Assembly: GCA_020072785.1 (NCBI GenBank)
Contig: JAIQGG010000002.1
Span: 1-64,000 of the forward strand
Origin: Terriglobia bacterium
GTDB taxonomy: Bacteria; Acidobacteriota; Terriglobia; Acidiferrales; UBA7541
Direction: 5' to 3'
DNA: 64,000 nucleotides
Part shown: piece by piece, positions 50,201 to 59,276 of the stretch
Layout: every line of letters starts with the position of its first letter
Numbering within the stretch: position 1 is the first letter of the stretch
The notes under the pieces: generated by a model
What the model was told of the DNA's origin: nothing
The model's input: only the letters and a program-made list of their open reading frames with translations
The model's database searches: none
Translations under genes and position numbers: made by a program

Positions 50201-51115
50201 ATGCGAATTATCCGACTTGGCTTCTTGGTTGGCGTTCTACTACCCATCATCTTCTTTGGGGCTGTTTCTCAAAGAGCTTCTCAAACTCCAGGTCCTAATC
50301 CACTTACAGCCGCTTCTCACGATTCGCAACCCGGGGCCCAAGTGTTGATCACGATTGTCAGTAAGGGCGGCAGCCCGGTCTCGGCACCTGCGAAGAGTGA
50401 TTTTCTCATTCGGGATGACCGGCATTCCGTCGAAGTGAAGGAACTCCGTTCCGTGAAGGATGAGCCCCTAATCTTTTCTCTGTTGGTGGATGCCAGCGGA
50501 TCGATGCGGAGCATAAGGTCTTCACAAATTGCAGGAGCAATTAGACTGTTCAACGCTCTTTCCAAACAGGGCAACCGCGGCTACTTGATTTTGTTTGGAG
50601 ATGAGGTCACCACGAATGATCAGTTTGTCGACGCGCCAATAGCGGAGCAGATATTAAACCAGGAAGATCCCCGGGGTTCCACGGCACTTTTTGACGCGAT
50701 CGTTCACGCAGCCAAGCAGCAGCTCACCTCAGCCAAAAATTACCCTTCGTCGCGGCGAGCAATTTTTCTGTTCTCGGACGGTGGGGACAACGCCAGCCGC
50801 AATTCTCTTGAACACACGCTAACAGTACTTCAGCGTGAGGGTATTTCCGTGTTCCCCATTGCCATGCCCTCAAAAAAGCCGGGTAAGCAGGAGTCGGCAA
50901 ACCTCCGTGCTCTGAGCCAAAACACAGGCGGGGACATCGTTTCTCTGGATGAATCGGGCGACTTCGTTTCTCGTCTGGTCGAATCTATTGACAACCAATA
51001 CCTGCTGAGTTTCTCGGCGTTCCCCGCAAAACGGCATAAGCTCCACTCACTGGAAGTGAAATCCGTTTCGCAGGATATTGAGGTCTCGGCACCCACTCAG
51101 TACCTCGCACCATGA
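50201..51115 (+). CDS. Secreted VWA-domain protein
   Basis: 304 aa. Signal peptide RLGFLVGVLLPIIFFGAVS, then a beta domain (ITIVSKGGSPVSAPAKSDFLI) and a von Willebrand A domain with MIDAS DASGS (97-101), TDTDS-like later ligands in FLFSDGGDNAS. The whole plan (LLVDASGSM...GSTALFDAI...LFSDGGDN) is that of the VWFA-related proteins frequent in Acidobacteriota; role probably in metal-dependent protein binding at the surface. GGAGAG 12 nt before the ATG at 50201. Bounded by hairpins e and f; less GC-rich than the core. Confidence 0.88.
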   Translation: MRIIRLGFLVGVLLPIIFFGAVSQRASQTPGPNPLTAASHDSQPGAQVLITIVSKGGSPVSAPAKSDFLIRDDRHSVEVKELRSVKDEPLIFSLLVDASGSMRSIRSSQIAGAIRLFNALSKQGNRGYLILFGDEVTTNDQFVDAPIAEQILNQEDPRGSTALFDAIVHAAKQQLTSAKNYPSSRRAIFLFSDGGDNASRNSLEHTLTVLQREGISVFPIAMPSKKPGKQESANLRALSQNTGGDIVSLDESGDFVSRLVESIDNQYLLSFSAFPAKRHKLHSLEVKSVSQDIEVSAPTQYLAP

Positions 51116-51192
51116 CCTGTTCTCCTTATCCCCAACTTGGCCCGGCACGCACAATAGTCCTGTCGATTGAGCAATGCCAGTTCCTTGTGGCT

Positions 51193-51212
51193 CCTGATTA
51201 ACGCTTATCGGG
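51193..51212. repeat. GATAA-type hairpin, copy f
   Basis: CCTGATTAACGCTTATCGGG, an imperfect stem, lies 77 bp after the VWA gene. Confidence 0.5.
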
Positions 51213-51252
51213 AACTGACCCCCTGCAGGGAGTTTTAGCGAGCAGGAAAGGC

Positions 51253-51274
51253 GCACAGCCAAGAATGGCTGTGC
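51253..51274. repeat. Hairpin GCACAGCC...GGCTGTGC
   Basis: Perfect 8-bp stem with loop AAGAAT between the convergent VWA and TonB-C-like genes. No T tract next to it; may act as a bidirectional transcription barrier. Confidence 0.5.
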
Positions 51275-51344
51275 CACTCTTGGGGTTGGCCGAGATAGAA
51301 CCCTCCGTCACTCTAGCTGACAAGCATTGACGATACCCTGCTAA

Positions 51345-52373
51345 TCAGTTAGGGACGATGAACTGTCCCAGCCATTCGTAATGGTGTTCCTTCACGGACT
51401 CCTGTTCAACGGGGACTCCGGCACATTTGGCCGGGGTATAGCGCTGCTGGAGCATTTGATCCATCCAGTATGAATCCACCTCTTTGCCAGCCGACTTCAC
51501 CACGGCAAGGTCGTGCCACCTGCCGTCGATTCCGATGATTCCGTAGATGGCTGCAACATGTTGGTGGGCAGCGTCGCGAAGCTGCGAGGGCAAAAGAGAG
51601 AGTGCGCCCAGGTCCTCGAGTTTCGCGGGTTCCGGATGCGGGCACCAGCGAAGCACGGTTGCATCCTTTGGCGGAATAAAAAAGGAAGCGTCGAAGGCCG
51701 CTTGCTCAAGTTTTTGTACTTGAACCTGAACCAGCGGTCTATTCAAGATGAATTCGGCGAGGGTTCGGGGAAATTGGCGTCCGTCGAAAGACACGTAGTC
51801 TTTGAACTGGTATTCAAAATGAAAGCTCTTGAATTCGACGCGGATCGGGATTGGGGATGACCCATCCAGGATGACGATCCGGGATCCAACTTCGATCGTT
51901 CTCTCGCGCGAGCCATTTCTTGTTCTTTCCTTCACTTTGCCTGGTTTAACGGCCAGGTTGGGATGGAGAACGTTTGGAAAATCCAAAAGCTCGTGCAGCC
52001 GGAAAATCTCAAGCGGCAAAATGGGCGGGTTACGGCTTATGGAGAGTTTGTCGCCGATTGCGACGCGAACCTGGGAGAAATGCGCAAACTTAATCTCCTC
52101 TCGCCAAGCGGTTGGCGATGCCCAGAACAGGTCATACGTCCCGTCCGCCGCCAGATCTTTTCCCTCATACATGTACACACGAGCCGCCAGGTGAAACGAG
52201 CGACTCCCCGATGAGCGTATGTCCGTGAGATCTTCGGCTTGCTGCAGGAGCTTTTGTGCTTCCAGACCCTTATCGCCGGCAGCCGCCATATTCCCGGACC
52301 ATGGTTCCGAAGACGCTAAAGCGAACAACGCGCAAGCCGCAATGAGCGAAGGGAGCTTCATAACTGTCCTCAT
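51345..52373 (-). CDS. Exported protein with TonB-C-like terminal domain
   Basis: 342 aa. Signal peptide MRTVMKLPSLIAACALFALAS. Residues about 40-240 (FHLAARVYMYEGKDLAADGTYDLFWASPTAW) look like an outer-membrane lipoprotein sorting (LolA)-like half-barrel; the end (IIGIDGRWHDLAVVKSAGKEVDSYWMDQML) then QRYTPAKC...V resembles the TonB C-terminal fold. The protein may bind lipids or link to an outer-membrane partner; this is inference. GGGAGG 4-5 nt before the ATG at 52373. Composition is lower in GC than the neighbouring core genes. Confidence 0.75.
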   Translation of the reverse strand: MRTVMKLPSLIAACALFALASSEPWSGNMAAAGDKGLEAQKLLQQAEDLTDIRSSGSRSFHLAARVYMYEGKDLAADGTYDLFWASPTAWREEIKFAHFSQVRVAIGDKLSISRNPPILPLEIFRLHELLDFPNVLHPNLAVKPGKVKERTRNGSRERTIEVGSRIVILDGSSPIPIRVEFKSFHFEYQFKDYVSFDGRQFPRTLAEFILNRPLVQVQVQKLEQAAFDASFFIPPKDATVLRWCPHPEPAKLEDLGALSLLPSQLRDAAHQHVAAIYGIIGIDGRWHDLAVVKSAGKEVDSYWMDQMLQQRYTPAKCAGVPVEQESVKEHHYEWLGQFIVPN

Positions 52374-52466
52374 ATAGCCTCCCTGGATGCAAAATACCAG
52401 AAGTATATCCACCCGGACCTGGCGGGGTTTGGACGGGGAGGGTGGTAGAATGCGCAGCGGGAAACC

Positions 52467-53234
52467 ATGCACGAACGGGACATCGTGAAGATTCTGGAGG
52501 CGGTGGGCGCGGGGAAGCTCGCGACCGGGGCGGCGATTGCGCGGCTGAAGCATCTGCCGTTCGAGGATTTGGGGTTTGCCAAGGTGGACCATCACCGGGC
52601 GCTGCGGCAGGGGTTTGCCGAGGTGGTTTTCGGGAAGGGCAAGACGCCGGGGCAGGTGGCGGAGATCGTGCGGGCGATGCTGCGGGCGAAGGCCACCCGG
52701 CACAACATCCTGATCACGCGGGCGGACCGCAAGATTTACGCGGCGGTGCGGCGGCTGAACGGGAAGGCGGGCCGGGCGGCAAAATTTCACGCGCTGTCGG
52801 GGGTGATCACGATCGAGCGGACGCGGGTGATGCGCGGGAAGGGCACGATCGTGGTGGTGTCCGCGGGGACGAGCGACATTCCGGTGGCCGAGGAGGCGGT
52901 GCTGACGGCGCGGATGATGGGCAACCGGGTGGAGCAGATTTATGACGTGGGCGTGGCGGGGATTCACCGGCTGCTGAAGCATCGCGGGAAGCTGGGCGAG
53001 GCGCGGGTGATCATCTGCGTGGCGGGGATGGAAGGGGCGCTGCCGAGCGTGGTGGGCGGGCTGGTGGGCGTGCCGGTGATCGCGGTGCCGACGAGCACGG
53101 GGTATGGCGCGAGCTTTGGCGGGGTGGCGGCGCTGCTGGGGATGCTGAACAGTTGCGCGTCGAATGTGACAGTGGTGAATATTGACAATGGGTTTGGGGC
53201 GGGGTGTGTGGCGTCGTGTATCAACCGGCTGTAA
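52467..53234 (+). CDS. larB: Nickel pincer cofactor biosynthesis protein LarB
   Basis: 255 aa. The C-terminal PurE-like domain holds [48 protein letters not shown] and [17 protein letters not shown], the LarB carboxylase signature that starts synthesis of the nickel-pincer nucleotide of lactate racemase-type enzymes. LarC, LarE and a LarA enzyme are not in the window. ATG at 52467; ribosome site weak. Confidence 0.95.
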   Translation: MHERDIVKILEAVGAGKLATGAAIARLKHLPFEDLGFAKVDHHRALRQGFAEVVFGKGKTPGQVAEIVRAMLRAKATRHNILITRADRKIYAAVRRLNGKAGRAAKFHALSGVITIERTRVMRGKGTIVVVSAGTSDIPVAEEAVLTARMMGNRVEQIYDVGVAGIHRLLKHRGKLGEARVIICVAGMEGALPSVVGGLVGVPVIAVPTSTGYGASFGGVAALLGMLNSCASNVTVVNIDNGFGAGCVASCINRL

Positions 53235-53242
53235 GAGGGGAT

Positions 53243-53382
53243 TTAACGCAGAGGCGCAGAGGACGCAGAGAAGCAGAGGGAAATTCCGAGAGATACTTGC
53301 AAAAACGTCTAGCGGTAGGGCTCTTCAGGTTTTAACTTTCCACTTTTAACTTTCGACTGTTAACTCTGTGCCTCTGCGTTAA
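53243..53382. repeat. Inverted pair of TTAACGCAGAGGCGCAGAG repeats
   Basis: TTAACGCAGAGGCGCAGAGG (53243-53262) and its reverse complement, with one change, at 53364-53382, where it overlaps the stop codon of the dehydrogenase gene. Between them is AT-rich sequence with TTTTAACTTTC-like repeats. Confidence 0.75.
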
Positions 53383-54386
53383 TCCATTCTTAGCAGGACT
53401 TTCATGACGCCGGGTTTTTGCGCGTAGGCGATGGCGGCGGGGGCTTGGACGAGCGGGAATGTGCGCGAGATGAGCGGGGTGGGGTCCACGTGGGCGGAGC
53501 GGAGGAGGGCGAGGGCTTTGGCGAAGGGGCCGCAGCGGGAGCCGAGGATGGTGAGCTCCTTGACGACGGTGGGCCAGGTTTCAACGGGGGCGGCGCCGTG
53601 GAAGGTGGATTTCAGGACGAGGGTGCCGCGCGGCTCGGTGATGTGTTGCGCCAGAGTCAGGCCGCTAGGCGAGCCCGTTGCTTCCACCACCAGCGGAAAG
53701 TTTTCCTTGATGCGGCGGAGGTCGGAAGCGTCGCCGCGGACTTTTTGCACGGGGATGCCGGCGAGGCGTGCCAGGGCCAATTTTGCTTCGTGCTTGCCGA
53801 AGAGGGTGACGCGCGGCATAACGGAGTGCAGGACGCGGGCGATCAACTGCGCGAGCTTGCCGTCGCCGAGGACGGCGGCGTCGCGGAAGCGCGCCACCGG
53901 GAGCTGGGCGAGGATCTGGCAGGCGGCGGCGAGCGGCTCGGTGAAGACGGCCTGCTCGTCGGAGAGGCCATCGGGAACGAGGTGCAGATTTTCGAGGGGC
54001 AGGGCGAGGAATTCGGCGAAGGCGCCGTTGTGGGCGACGATACCGAGCACCTTCCTGCGCGCGCAGTGCGTTTTCAGGCCGCGGCGGCAGAAGCGGCACA
54101 CGGGGCGAAAGCCCAGGGCGGCGCAGGCGATGTTGATCTCGCCGACGACGCGGCGGCCGAGCCAGTGCGCGCTCTCGCGGGTGGAGACGCCGCGCACGGC
54201 CACGACTTCGCCGACGAATTCGTGGCCGGGAGTGCCGCGGAAACTGTGGTAGCCGCGGAGGATCTCGACGTCGGTGTTGCAGATGCCGGCGAGGCGGAGC
54301 TGAAGGAGAGCCCAGCCGGGGCGGAGCTTGGGGAGAGGCTTTTTTGCAGGGACGAGGCGGTTGTTGCGGACGGTGAAGGCCAGCAT
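53379..54386 (-). CDS. Zinc-dependent alcohol dehydrogenase family protein
   Basis: 335-aa medium-chain dehydrogenase. Catalytic zinc: C in LAGICNTDVEI, H in GTPGHEFVGEV; structural zinc: four cysteines in CAALGFRPVCRFCRRGLKTHC-like stretch. Nucleotide-binding GDGKLAQLIARVL lacks a typical GxGxxG, having GDGKLA. Substrate (polyol, threonine, glucose) unknown. It follows selA by 13 bp on the same strand, suggesting cotranscription. Confidence 0.9.
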   Translation of the reverse strand: MLAFTVRNNRLVPAKKPLPKLRPGWALLQLRLAGICNTDVEILRGYHSFRGTPGHEFVGEVVAVRGVSTRESAHWLGRRVVGEINIACAALGFRPVCRFCRRGLKTHCARRKVLGIVAHNGAFAEFLALPLENLHLVPDGLSDEQAVFTEPLAAACQILAQLPVARFRDAAVLGDGKLAQLIARVLHSVMPRVTLFGKHEAKLALARLAGIPVQKVRGDASDLRRIKENFPLVVEATGSPSGLTLAQHITEPRGTLVLKSTFHGAAPVETWPTVVKELTILGSRCGPFAKALALLRSAHVDPTPLISRTFPLVQAPAAIAYAQKPGVMKVLLRMD

Positions 54387-54399
54387 GGGGCGGGTTCCT

Positions 54400-55830
54400 T
54401 CAGCGGAGAGCCGCGGAGAGGGCGGCGGCGAGCGCAGGTTCCTCGTCGGGGAAGACGGTGCGGAGATCGAGGAGCAGGCGGTCGTTCTCGACGCGGGCGA
54501 TGACGGAGACGCCGGCGGGAGGGCGGCGCAGGCGCTCTTCGAGTTTCGCGGCGGAATGGCGGGCGCTGGCGATGCGCAGGAGCATGGTGGGGAGGGACTC
54601 CGCGGGAGTGGAGCCGCCGCCGATGAGGGAGGCGCCGGCGACGATGTCCGCTTCGAGTTCCTCGAGGGGGAGAGCGGGGCGGAGAGCGCCGAGAAACTGT
54701 TCGGCGCGCTGGCCGATCTCGCGGGGGCTCATACGAATCATGCGCAGCGCGGGAATTTCGTCGAGGGCGCCGCGCAGGTAGGCGCCGAGGGTGGCTTCCA
54801 GCGCGGCAATGGTGAGCTTGTCCACGCGCAGGGCGCGGAAGAGGGGATAGCGGCGGATGCGGGTGACCAGGGTGCTGTGACCGGCGATGACGCCGGCCTG
54901 CGGGCCGCCGAGGAGCTTGTCGCCGCTGAAGGCCACCAGGGAGGCGCCGGCCTCGAAGCTCTGGCGGACGACGGGTTCGCTGACGCCGCTGGCGGAGAGG
55001 TCCACGAGGCAGCCGGAGCCGAGGTCTTCCATGACGGGAAGATTGGCGCGGCGGCCCAGCTCGGCGAGTTCGCGGAGCTCGGGACGCTCGGTAAAGCCGG
55101 TGATGCGGAAATTGGAGGGGTGCACGCGGAGGAGGAGGCGGGTCTTGTCGGTGATGGCGCGCTCGTAGTCTTCGATGCGGGTGCGGTTGGTGGTGCCGAC
55201 TTCGCGGAGGATGGCGCCGCTTTCGGCCATGATCTCCGGGATGCGGAAGCCGTCGCCAATCTCGATGAGCTCGCCGCGGGAAACCAGGACTTCGCCGCCT
55301 TTGGCGAGAGCGGCGAGAGAGAGGAGGACGGCGGCGGCGCAGTTGTTGACCACGATGGCGGCTTCGGCGCCGGTGAGGCGCTCGAGGAGGCGGGAGGTGT
55401 GGACATCGCGCTTGCCGCGCGCGCCGGCATCGAGGTCGTATTCGAGGTTGCTGTAGTGCGTGGCGGCGTGGCGGATGTGGTCGGCGACGGCGGAGGGCAG
55501 CGGGGCGCGGCCGAGATTGGTGTGCAGGATGACGCCGGTGGCGTTGATGACCGGCTGGAGGGAGAGCGCGAGGATGCGTTCGACCTCGGCGGTGATGTGC
55601 GCCTCGATCTCCGCGGGAGCAAGCGCGAGGACGGTGCGCGCCTCCGCGCCGGTGATGCGCGTGCGGATGCCGGCGAGGGCAGCGCGCGTTACCTCGAGGA
55701 GCAGGCCGCGGCTCACCCGGGAAGCGAGCGCGCGGAGGCGCGGCTGGGCGAGCAACTCGTCAACGGAGGGCAACTGGCGCAGGAGATCGGCTTGCGCGGG
55801 GGAGAGGGCCGGCTTGGCGCGAGGGTCCAT
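54400..55830 (-). CDS. selA: L-seryl-tRNA(Sec) selenium transferase
   Basis: 476-aa PLP enzyme converting Ser-tRNA(Sec) to Sec-tRNA(Sec) with selenophosphate. N-terminal tRNA-binding part (LPSVDELLAQPRL), then VINATGVILHTNLGRAPL, HYSNLEYDL, EDLGSGCLVDL and the cofactor Lys in FSGDKLLGGPQ; full length. No selB, selD or selC is in the window. Cotranscription with an alcohol dehydrogenase gene is likely. Related SelA-like aminotransferases exist, but the N-terminal domain favours true SelA. ATG at 55830. Confidence 0.92.
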   Translation of the reverse strand: MDPRAKPALSPAQADLLRQLPSVDELLAQPRLRALASRVSRGLLLEVTRAALAGIRTRITGAEARTVLALAPAEIEAHITAEVERILALSLQPVINATGVILHTNLGRAPLPSAVADHIRHAATHYSNLEYDLDAGARGKRDVHTSRLLERLTGAEAAIVVNNCAAAVLLSLAALAKGGEVLVSRGELIEIGDGFRIPEIMAESGAILREVGTTNRTRIEDYERAITDKTRLLLRVHPSNFRITGFTERPELRELAELGRRANLPVMEDLGSGCLVDLSASGVSEPVVRQSFEAGASLVAFSGDKLLGGPQAGVIAGHSTLVTRIRRYPLFRALRVDKLTIAALEATLGAYLRGALDEIPALRMIRMSPREIGQRAEQFLGALRPALPLEELEADIVAGASLIGGGSTPAESLPTMLLRIASARHSAAKLEERLRRPPAGVSVIARVENDRLLLDLRTVFPDEEPALAAALSAALR

Positions 55831-55997
55831 GCCGCCATTTCAGCACAGGCGGGGCCGGGGAGCAATTGCCGGAGCGCCGGCGGGGGCCCGCCGGGGCGAA
55901 CCGGCGGCGCGCATTGCCCGATGCGTATCCCCGGCGGTTGTTACGATTGACGCAACCTGCGCGGGCCACCTAGCATGGACGGTGGAAGGGCTCGCCG

Positions 55998-56606
55998 ATG
56001 GCAACCATTGACGAAGAACTGAGCCAGCTGGAGAAGGACATCCGCCAGCTGAAAATTGAATACGACCAGTTCTTCGGCGGAGGCCGCAAGCGTCCTCCGA
56101 CGGACGTGGAATGGCGCATCGATTCGCTGATCAAGCGCTATTCCGAGCGCATGGGGCAGTTGAAATTCGGGCAGAGCTTCCGTTTCAACAATCTCGCGCA
56201 AACCTACGCCAAGTATAAAGAGATTTTCCGCAAGCGGCTGCAGCAGAAGGAAGAAGGCAAAGTGGAGCGGCATTACGGCGCGGCCGCCAAAGCGATCGAG
56301 GCGGAGCGCGCCCAGCGGCACGCCGCGGAAGCCGCGGCGCAGCCTGCGGAGCAGGGAGCGGCCTTCCGCATCAGCTGCTCCGCGCCGGAGAAGGAGAGCG
56401 AGAAGGTGGAAGAGCTCTACCAGGCATTCATCAGCGCCAAGGAAAAGGCCGGGGAGCCGACGGAGAAGTTTACGCGCGCGAATTTCCGGGAGTTCGTGCG
56501 CAAGAAGACCAGCGACCTGCAGAAGCAGAAGGGCGTGAAGGAAGTGGAATACGTGGTGGAAGTGGTCGGCGACCAGGTCAAACTGAAGGCCCTCACCAAA
56601 TCGTAG
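55998..56606 (+). CDS. Coiled-coil protein of unknown function, MXAN_5187-like
   Basis: 202 aa. N-terminal helical region (LSQLEKDIRQLKIEYDQFFG, then GRKRPPTDVEWRIDSLIKRYSERM and FRFNNLAQTYAKY), an Ala/Glu-rich linker (AEAAAQPAEQGAA) and a C-terminal alpha/beta part (ELYQAFISAKEKAGEP; KGVKEVEYVVEVVGDQVKLK). The layout recalls proteins with an MXAN_5187-type C-terminal domain; I am not certain. Soluble. ATG at 55998 next to a GAAGGGCTC weak ribosome site. Confidence 0.78.
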   Translation: MATIDEELSQLEKDIRQLKIEYDQFFGGGRKRPPTDVEWRIDSLIKRYSERMGQLKFGQSFRFNNLAQTYAKYKEIFRKRLQQKEEGKVERHYGAAAKAIEAERAQRHAAEAAAQPAEQGAAFRISCSAPEKESEKVEELYQAFISAKEKAGEPTEKFTRANFREFVRKKTSDLQKQKGVKEVEYVVEVVGDQVKLKALTKS

Positions 56607-57000
56607 CGACCGCAGTTTTTTCTTTCCTGGCAGGTTGCGGGCCGCCCGCGGAGCGCGCGATCCGCGACCCGCGACCCCTGATTCGTGAAGAAGGAAGAAT
56701 CCCCGCCAGCGAGCGACAGCCTTGTGCGGAGGATGGGTGTGTGCGGCGAGTTATGGCGCAGCGGGCAGTGCGGGAAGGAAGGGCTAGGGCGGCGAGAACT
56801 GCTGGAAGGGAGGATTGTGTCACGGCCTATGTTTCGAACTGCCACGCGCAGTCCGAGATGGGACACCGGCGCGGGGGTACCAGCGCTTGCGGGGGTGCCA
56901 GCGCTCCGGCTAACCCTCACGGACGCAGTAAGTTGAAACGAGCCGTGGGGAGAAAGCCACAGATGGCAGTTGGTGGGTGCCGTGCAGGGATTCCAGCGGT
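56607..57000. other. Intergenic interval, no gene seen
   Basis: 394 bp between the coiled-coil gene and the kinase gene. It has short GCGGGGGT-type direct repeats near 56871 (GGGGTACCAGCGCTTGCGGG and GGGGTGCCAGCGCTCCGGC). No convincing promoter, RNA or protein gene. Confidence 0.5.
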
Positions 57001-59262
57001 ATGGGGCCACTGAAAGCGCAGACCGGGAAAGACGAAAACCACGCTGGGGGCGGCACGTTCCGCAGCCATCACAGCCGAATTGAAAGGCGGGAATGGTGGC
57101 TGTGGGCTGCGACGGTGGTCATTACGCTTCTGCTGACCCTGGGCCTGGCTTCCTTTCTCCTGCCGTCCTTGCACCAGACGGAAGATTATGAAGGCACGCT
57201 GGCGCTATCGGTGGCGGTCCGGAGCCTGGTGGGGCTGGTGCTGCTGTTCAATGTTTACATCATCTATCAGCAGGTGCAGATCCACCGGATTCGCTGCCAG
57301 TTGGTGGAAAAGGAAGAGCTGTTCCGTCTGATCAGCGAGAACGCCGCGGACATGATTGCGGTCGTGGATATGGAAGGGCACCGAATCTATAACAGCCTGG
57401 CGTACCAGAAGGTCCTGGGTTACTCCCCGGAAGAGCTGCGCGCGTCGTCTTCGTTCGCGCAGATTCATCCCGAAGACCAAGAGCGCGTGCGGGGAGCGGC
57501 GGAGGAAGCGCGGCTGACCGGGCAGGGCAAGACTTTGGAATACCGCATCCGCCACAAAGACGGCACGTGGCGGATGCTGGAATCGACTTCGAGCGTGATT
57601 CGCAATGTGAAAGGGGAACCGGTGCAGTTAGTGATTGTGAACCGCGACATCAGCGAGCGGAAACGGGCGGAAGAGGCTTTGCGGCTGTCGGAAGCCAGTT
57701 TCCGCGCGGTGGTGGAGGACGCCCCGTATGGCATCTACCGCGCGAGCATGGGCGGGCAATTGCTGCAGGTGAATCCCGCGCTGCAAACCATGCTGGGCTA
57801 CGCATCGCCCAGCGAACTGCTGCAGGCCAATCTCGCGAGCGACATCTATCGCTGCCCGGAGGAATATCAGAGGCTGAATGAGCTGTTGGCCGGGGCGGAA
57901 GAGATGAAGGATGTGGAAGTCGAATGGAAGCGGAAAGACGGCGCACCGATCACCGTGCGGTGCAGCGGACGGCGCTTGAAAGATGCGAACGGGGTTCCGG
58001 CGCATATCGAAGCGTTCGCCGAAGATGTGACGGAGAAGCGCGTTCTGGAGCGGCAACTGCGCATGGCGCAGAAGATGGAAGCGATCGGAAGACTGTCCGG
58101 AGGGATCGCGCACGACTTCAACAATCTTCTCGGGGTGATCATCGGGTATAGCCAGGTGTTGAAGCGGGAGCTGGGGGCGGGCAGCCCGCTTTACGAACAC
58201 ACGGTGGAAGTGGAAAAGGCCGGACAGCGGGCCGCGACGCTGACCCGGCAGTTGCTGGCGTTCAGCCGGCAGCAGGTGTTGACGCCCGCGGTGCTGAACC
58301 TGAATGCGCTGTTCAGCGACATGGAAAAGATGCTGCCCCGGCTGCTGGGAGAAGACATCGAAGTGACGACGGCGCTCGATCCGGGGCTGGGTTGCGTGAA
58401 GGCCGATCAGGGACAGATCGAGCAGGTGGTGATGAATTTGGCCGTCAACGCCCGGGATGCCATGCAGCAGGGCGGCCAGCTGAAGATTGAAACCGCGAAC
58501 GCGGAGTTCGACGAGGCGTACGTCCGGCAGCATCCTGGCGCAAAACGCGGGCACTACATCATGCTCTCCGTCACCGATACGGGAGTGGGAATAGACGCAG
58601 AGACACAAGTGCACATTTTCGAGCCCTTCTTCACGACCAAAGAGCTCGGCAAAGGCACGGGACTGGGGCTGTCCACGGTATACGGAGTCGTGAAGCAGAG
58701 CGGGGGCTACATCACGGTGGAAAGCGCGCCGGGCAAGGGAGCCTCGTTCAAGGTCTATCTGCCGCGCATCGAGGAGCAAGCCACGGTGGAAGCACCGAAC
58801 AGCCCGCAGGGCCGGCCGCTGCGGGGGGCGGAGACGGTTCTCCTGGTGGAGGATGAGGACCCGCTGCGGAAACTTGCGCAAACCTTTCTGGAGACAAACG
58901 GGTACCGGGTTCTGTCGGCGCCGAACGGAGAGAAAGCCCTGGAGGCGGCTGCGCAGAATTCCGCTCCGATTCAGCTGCTGCTGACCGACGTGGTGATGCC
59001 CGGGATGAACGGGCGAGTGCTCGCCGAGCAGCTGGTAGCGCGGCAGCCGGGGATCAAGGTGCTGTACATGTCGGGGTATACCGACAGCTTTATCGCCGGA
59101 CACGGCGTCCTCAAGCCCGGGACCTACTTGCTGCACAAGCCGTTCACGGAAGAAGCGCTGGTCCGGAAGGTTCGCGAGGTGCTCGACGCGGAGAAGAAAG
59201 GACCGGAAGCGCCGACGGGGGAAGCGACACTGGTGGGGAGCGAACGCTCCCGGGGACGATAG
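57001..59262 (+). CDS. Hybrid sensor histidine kinase (2 TM, 2 PAS, HisKA, HATPase, REC)
   Basis: 753 aa. Two membrane helices (LWAATVVITLLLTLGLASFLL; ALSVAVRSLVGLVLLFNVYII) enclose a short external loop. PAS 1 starts LFRLISENAADMIAVVD with PAC, PAS 2 SFRAVVEDAPYGIYRAS. The H-box GGIAHDFNNLLGVI carries the phospho-His; N-box NLAVNARDAM, G1 DTGVGI and G2 GTGLGLS follow. A C-terminal REC (LLVEDEDPLR, TDVVMPGMNG, HKPF) completes the protein. It is followed by a REC-PilZ gene 14 bp away, its likely partner. Start is taken as ATG 57001; a GTG at 56977 is possible. Confidence 0.9.
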   Translation: MGPLKAQTGKDENHAGGGTFRSHHSRIERREWWLWAATVVITLLLTLGLASFLLPSLHQTEDYEGTLALSVAVRSLVGLVLLFNVYIIYQQVQIHRIRCQLVEKEELFRLISENAADMIAVVDMEGHRIYNSLAYQKVLGYSPEELRASSSFAQIHPEDQERVRGAAEEARLTGQGKTLEYRIRHKDGTWRMLESTSSVIRNVKGEPVQLVIVNRDISERKRAEEALRLSEASFRAVVEDAPYGIYRASMGGQLLQVNPALQTMLGYASPSELLQANLASDIYRCPEEYQRLNELLAGAEEMKDVEVEWKRKDGAPITVRCSGRRLKDANGVPAHIEAFAEDVTEKRVLERQLRMAQKMEAIGRLSGGIAHDFNNLLGVIIGYSQVLKRELGAGSPLYEHTVEVEKAGQRAATLTRQLLAFSRQQVLTPAVLNLNALFSDMEKMLPRLLGEDIEVTTALDPGLGCVKADQGQIEQVVMNLAVNARDAMQQGGQLKIETANAEFDEAYVRQHPGAKRGHYIMLSVTDTGVGIDAETQVHIFEPFFTTKELGKGTGLGLSTVYGVVKQSGGYITVESAPGKGASFKVYLPRIEEQATVEAPNSPQGRPLRGAETVLLVEDEDPLRKLAQTFLETNGYRVLSAPNGEKALEAAAQNSAPIQLLLTDVVMPGMNGRVLAEQLVARQPGIKVLYMSGYTDSFIAGHGVLKPGTYLLHKPFTEEALVRKVREVLDAEKKGPEAPTGEATLVGSERSRGR

Positions 59263-59276
59263 GAGGGAAGCGGACG

